Shown here: positions 53,223 through 61,687 of the stretch, piece after piece | How the letters are laid out: every line of letters begins with the position of its first letter | Position numbering within the stretch: position 1 is the first letter of the stretch | NCBI RefSeq assembly: GCF_044542075.1 | Contig: NZ_JBITTU010000005.1 | Span: 248,001-312,000 of the forward strand | Origin: Leeuwenhoekiella sp044542075 | Lineage (GTDB): Bacteria; Bacteroidota; Bacteroidia; Flavobacteriales; Flavobacteriaceae | Length of the DNA stretch: 64,000 nucleotides | Direction of reading: 5' to 3' | Translations under genes and position numbers: made by a program | Notes under the pieces: model-generated | What the model was told of the DNA's origin: nothing | The model's input: the letters and a program-made list of their open reading frames with translations, nothing else | Database searches by the model: none

Positions 53223-54851
53223 ATGAAAAAGACAAGATACATAATAGGATGCCTGGTACTGCTGCTCGCAGTGACCAGTTGTCAGGATTTTTTAGAGGAG
53301 GAAAATGAGTCATTTGCTGTTGCCGAAGAATTTTATCTTACGGCAGAAGGATACCAGTCGCTGATTAATGCAAATTATTCACAACTACGTGAACTTTACG
53401 GAAATGAACCTTGGTTATATGCCTGCGGAACAGATTTATATGCTGAAGGACGTGACGCCGAACCTACTGGATTAAGCCAATACACAGATCTTAACCCTTC
53501 ATCTGAAGGTGTAGCTGCACTATATGATAACGCTTATAAAGCGATACAAACGGCCAATACCGCTATCTTCTATGCAGATTTAACTGCAAATACCAGTGTA
53601 CTAACACAACAAATAGGACAGGTACGCTATTTAAGAGCTAATGCCTATTTCTTACTGGTTCAAACTTATGGAGGAGTGCCTCTAGTTACAGAGTATTTTA
53701 AAGAGCCGGTTCTTAGTTTTGACCGCGATTCTGCAGAGAATATCTACAGTTTCATAATAACTGAATTAGAAGGAGCACTAGATGAGGTAGGAACAGGTGC
53801 TTTTCAGGGGAAAGTTACGCAACGTGCCGTAAACCATTTACTGGCTAAAGTTTACTTAACTAGAGGTTATGAAGATTTTGGTACGCAGGCAGATTTTGAC
53901 ACCGCAGCGACTTATGCTGATGCTGCGATTGCAGGAGAAAGCTTAACGCTGCAATTTGATGAATTATGGGCACCGGGAAATCCCACGTATGCAATTAATT
54001 CAGAAACCATATTTTCTGTACAGTATGATCCTAAATCAGTGAGTACAGACCCTCAGTCTCTAGGACATCAACAAACATCGTATTTTGGTCCGTATCAAGG
54101 TGGCACCGAAGTAGCTGGAAACGCACCTAGCAGAAGATATTTATTATGTCCTACTCAATTTGCAATTGATTTATTTACTGAAGACGACACACGTTATAAC
54201 GCAACATTTATGGTTGAGGTTTACAATCGTTATTTTGACTTTTATGATGTAGAAGATACGAGTACCCTTCCTGTAGCACATTACTACGCACCAGCCTGGG
54301 AAGCAACTCCTGCAGATAAGGCTGCTTATATGGCTGCACATCCTGAAGCTGTTTATCACGATTATGGTAGCTATGTGCCTTCTGTAAATCCCTCAACAGA
54401 TTATCAAACTATTCCGGTAAGAAAATTTGATGATCCTGCCGCTCCATTTGGTGGAAGCACCAGCAGAAGAGATATTATTTTATCACGCTTAGGAGAAACC
54501 TATTTAATCGCTGCAGAAGCATATCTTCAAGCAGGTAACCCTGCTACCGGTCTTACTCGCTTAAATGAAGTACGTCGCCGTGCAGGAGTTGTACCAGCGC
54601 AAGCGGGAGACTTTGATATAGATTATATTTTAGATGAACGTGGTCGCGAACTTTTAGGAGAGTATCACCGTTGGTTTGATTTAAAGCGTACCGGTAAACT
54701 GGTTGAGCGTGCTTCTGCTTATCATTACCTTGTTAATGAAGCAAATTTTCAAGGAGCCAATGGCGAATTAAAAATTCTAAGACCTTTACCACAAACCGCT
54801 ATCGATTTAAATCAAAACAGAGATTTTCAACAAAATCCTGCGTATCAATAG
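53223..54851 (+). CDS. SusD/RagB family outer-membrane lipoprotein (pectin locus)
   Basis: This 542-residue SusD homologue has a lipobox A-V-T-S-C (Cys20) followed by Q-D-F-L-E-E-E-N. The helical body has V-R-Y-L-R-A-N-A-Y-F-L-L-V-Q-T-Y-G-G-V-P-L and L-S-R-L-G-E-T-Y-L-I-A-A-E-A-Y. The hallmark D-E-R-G-R-E-L-L-G-E-Y-H-R-W-F-D-L-K-R-T-G-K-L is near the C-terminus. It is the glycan-binding partner of the SusC just upstream. A terminator-like hairpin follows the stop, before GH43. Confidence 0.96.
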   Translation: MKKTRYIIGCLVLLLAVTSCQDFLEEENESFAVAEEFYLTAEGYQSLINANYSQLRELYGNEPWLYACGTDLYAEGRDAEPTGLSQYTDLNPSSEGVAALYDNAYKAIQTANTAIFYADLTANTSVLTQQIGQVRYLRANAYFLLVQTYGGVPLVTEYFKEPVLSFDRDSAENIYSFIITELEGALDEVGTGAFQGKVTQRAVNHLLAKVYLTRGYEDFGTQADFDTAATYADAAIAGESLTLQFDELWAPGNPTYAINSETIFSVQYDPKSVSTDPQSLGHQQTSYFGPYQGGTEVAGNAPSRRYLLCPTQFAIDLFTEDDTRYNATFMVEVYNRYFDFYDVEDTSTLPVAHYYAPAWEATPADKAAYMAAHPEAVYHDYGSYVPSVNPSTDYQTIPVRKFDDPAAPFGGSTSRRDIILSRLGETYLIAAEAYLQAGNPATGLTRLNEVRRRAGVVPAQAGDFDIDYILDERGRELLGEYHRWFDLKRTGKLVERASAYHYLVNEANFQGANGELKILRPLPQTAIDLNQNRDFQQNPAYQ

Positions 54852-54874
54852 CCTTAATTAATTATAGAAACATA

Positions 54875-54913
54875 AGAAAAAAGCTTGCCGGTTTCGGTTA
54901 AGCTTTTTTCTGT
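54875..54913 (+). terminator. Hairpin after susD, before GH43 (partial terminator)
   Basis: A 12-base stem AGAAAAAAGCTT / AAGCTTTTTTCT (54875-54886 with 54900-54911) with a 13-base loop and a T-run lies 24 bases after susD. GH43 begins only 25 bases later on the same strand, and no separate promoter is visible. It may lower expression of the enzyme genes relative to SusCD. Confidence 0.7.
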
Positions 54914-54936
54914 TTTAAAAATAGAATCTCAGACTT

Positions 54937-56568
54937 ATGGAATTCTTGAAACAGATACCCTTAGTAGCTTCAATACTTGCGTTTAGCTTAGTCAGCATCG
55001 CGCAACAAAGCATATCGCAAGTTTGGGTTGCAGACCAGAAAGACGGTACCTATAAAAACCCTATTCTTCATTCAGATTATTCAGATCCAGATGTGGTGGG
55101 TGTTAATGGAGATTATTATATGACGTCTTCAAGTTTTAACGCTGCTCCGGGCTTACCGGTATTGCATTCTCGGGATTTAGTAAACTGGAAACTTATAAAT
55201 TATGCTTTGCCTAGGCAGTTCCCAGATGAGGTATTTAGTATCCCGCAACACGGCAATGGGGTTTGGGCACCCAGTATTCGGTACCACAATGAAGAATTTT
55301 ATATCTTTTGGGGTGATCCTGATCAAGGAATTTTCCGCATTAAAACAAAAGATCCACGAGGTGAATGGGAAGAACCTGTTTTAGTATTCAAAGCTAAAGG
55401 AGTAATAGACCCGTGTCCGCTTTGGGATGATGATGGTAATGCATATTTAGTTCACGGGTGGGCAGGAAGTCGTGCAGGCGTAAAAAGTCTACTTACCGTA
55501 CATAAAATGAATGCAGAAGCAACAAAGGTTCTTGACGCCGGGAAACACGTTTTTGATGGTCATGAAAATCACCCTACTGTTGAGGGTTCTAAGTTTTATA
55601 AACGCAATGGCTACTATTATATATTTGCACCCGCAGGAGGAGTTAGTACCGGTTGGCAATTAATTCTTAGATCTAAAAATGTGTATGGTCCTTACGAAGA
55701 GCAAGTCGTTTTAGAGCAGGGGAGTACACCAATTAATGGTCCGCATCAAGGAGCCTGGGTGGCAACTGCGCAGGGTGAAGATTGGTCTTTTCATTTTCAG
55801 GACAAAGATGCCTATGGTCGTGTGGTTCATCTTCAACCTATGTCGTGGAAAAATGATTGGCCGGTTATGGGGAAGGATTTTGATAATAATGGAATAGGAG
55901 AGCCGGTATTAGCCTATACAAAGCCGAAAGTAGACTTAAAATATCCTATTGCAACACCACCTGAAACAGATGAATTTAATACCGACACTTTAGGAATACA
56001 ATGGCAGTGGCAGGCAAATCCTAATGTAATGTGGAGTGCGCAAATACGCGGAAAAGAATACCTGCGCCTGTTTTCTATAAAACCTGAAACACAACAACCG
56101 AATTTGTGGGTGACGCCTAATTTATTTCTTCAAAAGTTTCCGTCACCACAGTTTACAGCAACTACAGTTGTTAAATTAGAACCTGAAGAAGCGATTACGG
56201 GTAAACGGGCGGGTTTAATGATTTTTGGGATGCACTATGCTACACTCACTTTAACACACGATAATGACGGATTTTTTATTGAGCAAACACAGGCGCTAGA
56301 TGCAGAGAGCGGTGCAGATGAGTTTACAAATGAGGTAAAACGAATTGCTACAAACACTGCTTATTTTAAAGTTGAAGTAAGTGCACCCGATGCGACTTGC
56401 AGGTTTAGCTATAGTGAAGATGGGAAAGCGTTTAAAAAAATAGGAAAAGAATTCACCGCCAAACCCGGAAAATGGGTGGGAGCAAAAGTGGGTATATTTA
56501 GCGTAAGCAGCCTCGATGCTAAACGTGGCGGTTATGCCGACTTTGATTTTTTTAGAATTACAAAATAA
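54937..56568 (+). CDS. GH43 family glycoside hydrolase (arabinofuranosidase/xylosidase/galactosidase type)
   Basis: This 543-residue secreted enzyme has a signal peptide ending near S-I-A-Q. Its five-bladed propeller carries the general base Asp50 in D-Y-S-D-P-D, the pKa-tuning Asp158 in V-I-D-P-C-P-L-W-D-D-D-G, and the acid Glu216 in H-P-T-V-E-G-S-K-F. Residues about 330-543 form a beta-sandwich C-terminal domain (D-E-F-N-T-D-T-L-G-I-Q-W-Q-W-Q) as in many GH43 proteins. It probably trims arabinose-, xylose- or galactose-containing side chains from pectin. The substrate cannot be read from the sequence. Confidence 0.93.
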   Translation: MEFLKQIPLVASILAFSLVSIAQQSISQVWVADQKDGTYKNPILHSDYSDPDVVGVNGDYYMTSSSFNAAPGLPVLHSRDLVNWKLINYALPRQFPDEVFSIPQHGNGVWAPSIRYHNEEFYIFWGDPDQGIFRIKTKDPRGEWEEPVLVFKAKGVIDPCPLWDDDGNAYLVHGWAGSRAGVKSLLTVHKMNAEATKVLDAGKHVFDGHENHPTVEGSKFYKRNGYYYIFAPAGGVSTGWQLILRSKNVYGPYEEQVVLEQGSTPINGPHQGAWVATAQGEDWSFHFQDKDAYGRVVHLQPMSWKNDWPVMGKDFDNNGIGEPVLAYTKPKVDLKYPIATPPETDEFNTDTLGIQWQWQANPNVMWSAQIRGKEYLRLFSIKPETQQPNLWVTPNLFLQKFPSPQFTATTVVKLEPEEAITGKRAGLMIFGMHYATLTLTHDNDGFFIEQTQALDAESGADEFTNEVKRIATNTAYFKVEVSAPDATCRFSYSEDGKAFKKIGKEFTAKPGKWVGAKVGIFSVSSLDAKRGGYADFDFFRITK

Positions 56569-56575
56569 ATAAGCG

Positions 56576-58468
56576 ATGTATAGAATTTTGAGCCTGTTTA
56601 CTCTTTTTTTAGTACTTACCGGTAGTTGTATTGCGCAGAAAAAGGAGATTGAGGTAAAGCCTTACACGATTAGCACCACTTATGAGAAGCTAAAAAAGGA
56701 CTATCCCTTTATTACACCGGTTACAACTTTAAAGGAAAGCCAATTTTCTGCGGAAGAAGACGTCGTTTATGCACGTGTTTCTGGTAAAGATTTAAAAGCA
56801 GACGTGTATTACCCTAAGAATAAAACTGCAACAAGTCCGGCGGTTTTACTGGTTTTTGGAGGCGGCTGGATTAGTGGAAGTAAAGAAAATGTAAGGCCTA
56901 TGGCACAGCATTTAGCTAACAATGGGTTTGTAGCAGTTATTGCAGAATACCGTTTAAGCACAGATACACCTTTTCCTGGGGCGGTTTTAGATTTAAAAGC
57001 GGCTTTACGATTTATGAGGGATCACGCAGAGAAGTACAACATCAATCCAGATCAAATTGCAATTCTGGGTAATTCTGCCGGTGCTCAACTGGCCACTTTA
57101 GTTGGAGTTACAGGTAATTTAAAACGATTTGATAGTATAGATTATAAAACGTCAGATGTAGTGCAGGCAATTATTAATGTTGACGGTATCGTTTCTTTTA
57201 TTCACCCGGAGGCTGAAGAAAGTGAGATCGCAGGGAAGTGGCTAGGCGGTTTACAAGATGAAAACCCAAAAAACTGGAGAGAAGCTTCACCATTAGAATA
57301 TGTAAATGCTACAACACCTCCCACGCTTTTTATAAACAGTACCGTGTCTCGTTTTCACGCTGGTCGTGATGATATGGTTTCCTTATTAAGCGAGTATGGG
57401 ATTTATAATGAGGTGCGTACCATCCCGGGAACACCACATTCGTTCTGGTTATTGAATCCCTGGTTTGAAAAAACACTACAGTACAGTCTATCATTTTTAA
57501 ACCGGATATTTATTGCGGAAACAGCTCGTGTTTACCACAAGATTACAGTTGCTCAAGATGCCAGTGGTGATTTTAAAAGTATACAGGAGGCCATAAATAG
57601 TACCCGCGATTTGGGTCCTGATTACGTGCGTATATTTATAAAAAAAGGAATTTACAACGAGAAAATCACCATCCCAGCCTGGAAGCGAAAGATTGCCCTA
57701 ATAGGAGAAGACCGTGATCAGGTTATTTTGGTAAACAGCGATTATTCAGGGAAAGTAGATGCGGTGACCCAGGAGGTTGTGAATACGTTCACTTCGGCTA
57801 CTTTAAAAGTAGAGGGACAGGATTTTTATGCTGAAAATTTGACTATACAAAATACGTGGTGTAAAAAAGGTCAGGCAGTATCGTTACACGCAGCAGGAGA
57901 TCGTTCTGTATTTAAAAATTGTAAAATTTTAGGATGTCAGGATACTGTTTATACTGCTGGTGAAGACAACCGTATGCTATTTGAAAATTGCTATATTGAG
58001 GGAACTACAGATTTTATATTTGGGCAGGCAACGGCATTCTTTGACAACTGTGAGATTAAAAGTCTGGCAGATTCTTATGTTACGGCAGCTTCAACCCCAG
58101 CAAGACAGCAATACGGTTATGTATTTTCAGATTGTACACTTACTGCAGACGCTGCAGTCTCAAAAGCATATTTAGGCAGACCCTGGAGACCCTATGCTAA
58201 AACCGTTTTTTTAAATTGTAAACTGGGAGCTCACATACTTCCCGAAGGATGGGAAGTCTGGGATGGCGATGCCATGTTTCCCCACAAAGAGCGCACGGTT
58301 TTTTATGCGGAATACAATAGCAGCGGTGCAGGAGCAAACCCAGAAAAACGCGTATGGTGGTCGCATCAGATTTATGAAAACGAGTTAGCACAATACACTA
58401 AAGCTTCCGTTTTAAAAGGCCAGGATAACTGGAATCCTGATGCATATGCTTCAATCTTAAACAAATAA
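56576..58468 (+). CDS. Fusion of alpha/beta-hydrolase esterase and CE8 pectin methylesterase
   Basis: This secreted 630-residue protein (signal peptide ending C-I-A-Q) has two catalytic parts. Residues 60-312 form an alpha/beta-hydrolase with oxyanion motif G-G-G-W (95-98), nucleophile Ser167 in G-N-S-A-G and His288 in P-H-S-F, like acetyl-esterases. Residues 322-620 form a CE8 pectin methylesterase beta-helix: Q433 in K-G-Q-A-V-S-L-H, D456 in C-Q-D-T-V-Y, D479 in G-T-T-D-F-I-F-G and R535 in L-G-R-P-W-R-P-Y. The protein could remove both acyl and methyl groups from homogalacturonan ahead of GH28. The acyl specificity of the first domain is inferred. Confidence 0.92.
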   Translation: MYRILSLFTLFLVLTGSCIAQKKEIEVKPYTISTTYEKLKKDYPFITPVTTLKESQFSAEEDVVYARVSGKDLKADVYYPKNKTATSPAVLLVFGGGWISGSKENVRPMAQHLANNGFVAVIAEYRLSTDTPFPGAVLDLKAALRFMRDHAEKYNINPDQIAILGNSAGAQLATLVGVTGNLKRFDSIDYKTSDVVQAIINVDGIVSFIHPEAEESEIAGKWLGGLQDENPKNWREASPLEYVNATTPPTLFINSTVSRFHAGRDDMVSLLSEYGIYNEVRTIPGTPHSFWLLNPWFEKTLQYSLSFLNRIFIAETARVYHKITVAQDASGDFKSIQEAINSTRDLGPDYVRIFIKKGIYNEKITIPAWKRKIALIGEDRDQVILVNSDYSGKVDAVTQEVVNTFTSATLKVEGQDFYAENLTIQNTWCKKGQAVSLHAAGDRSVFKNCKILGCQDTVYTAGEDNRMLFENCYIEGTTDFIFGQATAFFDNCEIKSLADSYVTAASTPARQQYGYVFSDCTLTADAAVSKAYLGRPWRPYAKTVFLNCKLGAHILPEGWEVWDGDAMFPHKERTVFYAEYNSSGAGANPEKRVWWSHQIYENELAQYTKASVLKGQDNWNPDAYASILNK

Positions 58469-58471
58469 AAA

Positions 58472-59254
58472 ATGAATTTAAAACAGCTACTTTTTAGTTT
58501 CTTATTTCTTTGGGTTACGTTAGTTTCCGCGCAGCAAAAAACTACATTGTATCTCATAGGAGATTCTACGATGGCAGATAAGAAAAATCCTGAGGTTAAT
58601 CCTGAACACGGCTGGGGACAAATGCTTCCAGATCTTGTGAGTGATTCCTTAACTATAAGTAATCACGCGGTAAACGGTCGCAGTAGTAAAAGTTTTATTA
58701 CAGAAGGCCGCTGGCAGGTAGTTTTAGATTCGTTGAATACGGGGGATTATTTATTTGTACAGTTTGGTCATAATGATGAAAAAATTCTAGACAGTACACG
58801 CTACACCTTCCCGTTTACGCAATACCGCTATAATCTGGAGCGATTTGTAAACGAGTCACGAGCTAAAGGTGCAATTCCTGTTTTATTGTCGTCTATCGTG
58901 CGACGTAGTTTTAATGATGCCGGTGTTTTAGTAGATACACACGGGGACTATCCGCTAGTAGTACGCCTGACCGCGAAAGACCTTAATGTACCATTTCTAG
59001 ATCTTCAATTTCTAACCGAAAGACTAGAAAAAGGATATGGAGTAGAAGGTTCTAAACAACTGCATTTGCATTTTGCAGCCGGTGAAAACACATACTACAA
59101 AACCGAAAAACACGATGATACACACCTTTCTAAATTAGGGGCAACTTTGGTCGCTACATTAGCATTACAGGAAGCTGCACGACAGGATTTATCATTAAAA
59201 ACCTATATAAAAGATTCCGTTTTAAGCAAAGAAATTGTTTCTTTAAAAGACTAA
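58472..59254 (+). CDS. Rhamnogalacturonan acetylesterase, CE12/SGNH type
   Basis: This 260-residue secreted esterase has a signal peptide ending V-S-A-Q. SGNH residues are Ser32 in I-G-D-S-T-M-A (block I), Gly69 in N-G-R-S-S-K-S (II), Asn101 in Q-F-G-H-N-D (III) and D-D-T-H at 215-218 (V) with the catalytic Asp/His. The arrangement matches CE12 rhamnogalacturonan acetylesterases, which remove acetyl groups from galacturonate in RG-I. It lies 3 bases after the fusion esterase, so the two are coupled. Confidence 0.92.
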   Translation: MNLKQLLFSFLFLWVTLVSAQQKTTLYLIGDSTMADKKNPEVNPEHGWGQMLPDLVSDSLTISNHAVNGRSSKSFITEGRWQVVLDSLNTGDYLFVQFGHNDEKILDSTRYTFPFTQYRYNLERFVNESRAKGAIPVLLSSIVRRSFNDAGVLVDTHGDYPLVVRLTAKDLNVPFLDLQFLTERLEKGYGVEGSKQLHLHFAAGENTYYKTEKHDDTHLSKLGATLVATLALQEAARQDLSLKTYIKDSVLSKEIVSLKD

Positions 59255-59277
59255 TCAATAACCAAAAAACTAATAAT

Positions 59278-60093
59278 ATGAAATCGTTGATTTCTGTAGA
59301 GAATAAAATAATTGTAATTAGCGGAGCAACCGGTGTTCTGGGTGAATCGATGACCCGATCACTAGCTGAAGCAGGCGCTCACGTTGTAATTCTGGGGCGT
59401 AGCAAAGATAAAGTTGATGCGCTGGTAAGTAGCATTAAGCAACACGGGCACGAGGCCACCGGCGTAGTGGCAGATGTAACCAATAAAGAAGCTTTGATGC
59501 TGGTAAAAGAGGAGATTGCAGAGCATTTAGGTTATATAGATGTTTTGATTAATGCCGCAGGCGGCAATATGGCCGGAGCTTTAATTATGCCTAATCAAAC
59601 GCTTGCAGACGCAGATCTAGAGCAGATGCGTAAGGTGATCGATTTGAATTATATAGGAACTTTTTTACCTACGCAGATTTTCCTTCCGTTGTTAGAAAAG
59701 TCAGTTAAGGCGAGTGTTGTAAATATCTCATCAGTTGCAGCACATTTACCACTTACACGAGTTATGGGCTATGCTTCGGCAAAATCTGCTATAGAAAATC
59801 TTACTCAGTTTCTGGCAGTAGAATTTGCACAAAAACAAGAGAATCCGGTTCGGGTAAATGCATTAGCGCCGGGCTTTTTCTTAACTGAGCAAAACCGTGA
59901 TTTATTAACCAATAAGGATGGGAGTCTTACCGAGCGAGGTGAGAAAATCATTGCGCATACACCCCTGGGAAAATTTGGTAACCCCGAAGATTTAAATGGT
60001 GCCATTCACTGGTTGTGCAGCGATGCCGCAAGTTTTGTTACCGGTACAGTTGTCACTGTAGATGGTGGTTTTAAAGTATTTGCAGGCGTTTAA
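59278..60093 (+). CDS. SDR-type D-mannonate oxidoreductase (fructuronate reductase-like)
   Basis: This 271-residue short-chain dehydrogenase is cytoplasmic. The cofactor site is I-S-G-A-T-G-V-L-G-E-S-M near residue 14. N-A-A-G-G-N-M-A-G is near 90, I-S-S-V-A-A-H has the Ser, and Y-A-S-A-K has Tyr and Lys. The C-terminal G-F-F-L-T-E-Q-N-R segment is typical of the SDR subgroup found beside uxuA in Bacteroidota, which reduces D-fructuronate to D-mannonate. That role is inferred from the next gene, uxuA. A canonical UxuB (about 480 residues) is not in the window. Confidence 0.85.
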   Translation: MKSLISVENKIIVISGATGVLGESMTRSLAEAGAHVVILGRSKDKVDALVSSIKQHGHEATGVVADVTNKEALMLVKEEIAEHLGYIDVLINAAGGNMAGALIMPNQTLADADLEQMRKVIDLNYIGTFLPTQIFLPLLEKSVKASVVNISSVAAHLPLTRVMGYASAKSAIENLTQFLAVEFAQKQENPVRVNALAPGFFLTEQNRDLLTNKDGSLTERGEKIIAHTPLGKFGNPEDLNGAIHWLCSDAASFVTGTVVTVDGGFKVFAGV

Positions 60094-60165
60094 TGCTGCA
60101 TTTTAATTTCAAATTTAGAATTAGGCAGATGCTTTTGCGATCTGTTATCCTTTAAAATTTATAAG

Positions 60166-61332
60166 ATGAATCAAACAATGCGTTGGTACGGGCCTAAAGA
60201 TCCTGTATCGCTTCAAGATATAAGACAGGCAGGTGCAACCGGTGTGGTACACGCAATGCACGAAATTAAAAACGGAGAAATCTGGACACTCGAAGCGCTT
60301 GAGAAGCGTAAAGCCGAAATTAATGCGGCAGGTTTAGACTGGCATGTGGTTGAAAGTTTACCGGTAACCGAGCCTATCAAAACCCGAACCGGAGTGTTTG
60401 AGCATCATATTGAGAATTACAAAATTTCGCTTCAGAATTTAGGTAAAATAGGGGTAAATGTGGTGTGTTATAATTTTATGCCCGTGTTAGACTGGACACG
60501 CACTCAACTGGCATATCCGCTGGCAAATGGTGCAACAGCATTGCGTTTTGAATGGGAACTTTTAGCTGCTTTTGACTGTTATATGCTTAAGCGTAGCAAT
60601 GCAGAACATGACTATAAGGAGTCTATACTTGCGGAAGCAAAACAATTTATGGATACCGCTTCTGAAGCAGAAAAAAAGAAATTAGAACGTGCGATAATTG
60701 CCGGACTCCCGGGAGCAGAAGAAGGGTACACCTTAACTGCTTTTCAAGAAGCTTTAGATACTTATGCAACTATTAATGAGTCTAAAGCTCAAGAACATTT
60801 AAAGCTGTTTTTAGATGCAGTCTTACCCACTGCAGAGCAGGCAGGTGTAGCGATGGCGATACATCCAGATGATCCGCCGCATGCGTTTTTTGGCTTGCCA
60901 CGTATTATGAGCAAAGCTTCAGATGTTGCTCGTTTACTGGCAGATAATTCTAGTGCTTTTAACGGAATTACGTTTTGCACCGGCTCTTTTGGAGCACGAC
61001 CAGATAATGATTTGGTACAAATGGTTAAAGATTATGGCAGCCACATTCATTTCATACATTTGCGCAGTACAAAACGCGATACCAGCGGCAGTTTTTTTGA
61101 AGACAATCACTTAGAAGGTGACGTGCCTATGCCGGCTGTGATTTATGAATTATTAGAAGTAGAAAAGCAACGTGGTAAACAATTACCTATGCGTCCTGAT
61201 CACGGGCACCAGATGCTTGATGATTTAAAGAAACCTCTGGCACACCCGGGTTATACCGCGATTGGGCGTTTAAAAGGTTTGGCAGAATTACGCGGCGTTA
61301 TTGCCGGAATCGAATATATGCAAAATCGATAA
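60166..61332 (+). CDS. uxuA: Mannonate dehydratase
   Basis: This 388-residue TIM-barrel enzyme dehydrates D-mannonate to 2-keto-3-deoxygluconate with Mn2+ or Fe2+. It begins M-R-W-Y-G-P-K-D-P-V-S-L-Q-D-I-R-Q-A-G-A-T-G-V-V. It has V-C-Y-N-F-M-P-V-L-D-W-T-R-T, A-I-H-P-D-D-P-P near residue 228, F-C-T-G-S-F-G-A-R-P-D-N and the C-terminal M-R-P-D-H-G-H metal site. It is the last enzyme of the glucuronate branch. A 72-base gap after the SDR gene shows no terminator. Confidence 0.96.
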   Translation: MNQTMRWYGPKDPVSLQDIRQAGATGVVHAMHEIKNGEIWTLEALEKRKAEINAAGLDWHVVESLPVTEPIKTRTGVFEHHIENYKISLQNLGKIGVNVVCYNFMPVLDWTRTQLAYPLANGATALRFEWELLAAFDCYMLKRSNAEHDYKESILAEAKQFMDTASEAEKKKLERAIIAGLPGAEEGYTLTAFQEALDTYATINESKAQEHLKLFLDAVLPTAEQAGVAMAIHPDDPPHAFFGLPRIMSKASDVARLLADNSSAFNGITFCTGSFGARPDNDLVQMVKDYGSHIHFIHLRSTKRDTSGSFFEDNHLEGDVPMPAVIYELLEVEKQRGKQLPMRPDHGHQMLDDLKKPLAHPGYTAIGRLKGLAELRGVIAGIEYMQNR

Positions 61333-61345
61333 TCATTATCCATAA

Positions 61346-61486
61346 AAAAAGGAAAGCGAGTTATTTTTTAAATCTAAGGCGACCTAGGAGGTGCAGAGTT
61401 CACATCACGCAGCCCACGGTGCCGAATGTCTGGAAGAAGGGATTCTCATAGACGCCTTTAATCCGGCTCGGGAAGATTTTTTATAA
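61346..61486. other. G+C-rich intergenic island, possible dispersed repeat or structured RNA
   Basis: Fifty-six of 100 bases at 61376-61475 are G or C, against roughly 37 per cent around it. Possible pairings are AAGGCG (61376-61381) with CGCCTT (61453-61458) and GGATT (61440-61444) with AATCC (61460-61464). No gene, tRNA or known RNA motif was recognised. On the minus strand all frames hit stops. It lies between uxuA and its terminator and looks foreign to both. I have a vague impression of similar blocks elsewhere in Flavobacteriaceae, which I cannot check. Confidence 0.4.
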
Positions 61487-61492
61487 AACTTG

Positions 61493-61520
61493 AAAAGCGG
61501 CTTTTTAGCTGCTTTTATTT
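61493..61520 (+). terminator. Terminator of the second pectin operon
   Basis: A 9-base stem AAAAGCGGC / GCTGCTTTT (61493-61501 with 61508-61516), with one G-U pair and a 6-base loop, is followed by ATTT. It lies 160 bases after uxuA. The rest of the gap up to 61687 is A/T-rich and shows nothing else. Confidence 0.65.
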
Positions 61521-61687
61521 GCGCTAACGCTGAATTTGTATTAGAATATAATGATGAAAATTTCGAGCTAAATAGCTACAAATGAGGAAAGCTGTAATTA
61601 CTGTTTAAAATTATATACTATCTTGTTGATATAATTACAGATAATGATTAATCTGTGAGTTATTAGCCTGCTATTTAAATTTTAAGG

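Noticed and set aside
58197..58557. Minus-strand reading frames across the CE8-CE12 junction
   Set aside because: They lie antisense to two well-supported enzymes and show no motifs, signal peptide or composition of real proteins.
61346..61486. Island as tmRNA, SRP RNA, 6S RNA or tRNA
   Set aside because: The conserved cores of those RNAs (for example the GGAAGGAAGCAGCC-type SRP loop or a CCA-ending acceptor stem) were not found; only loose stems are visible.
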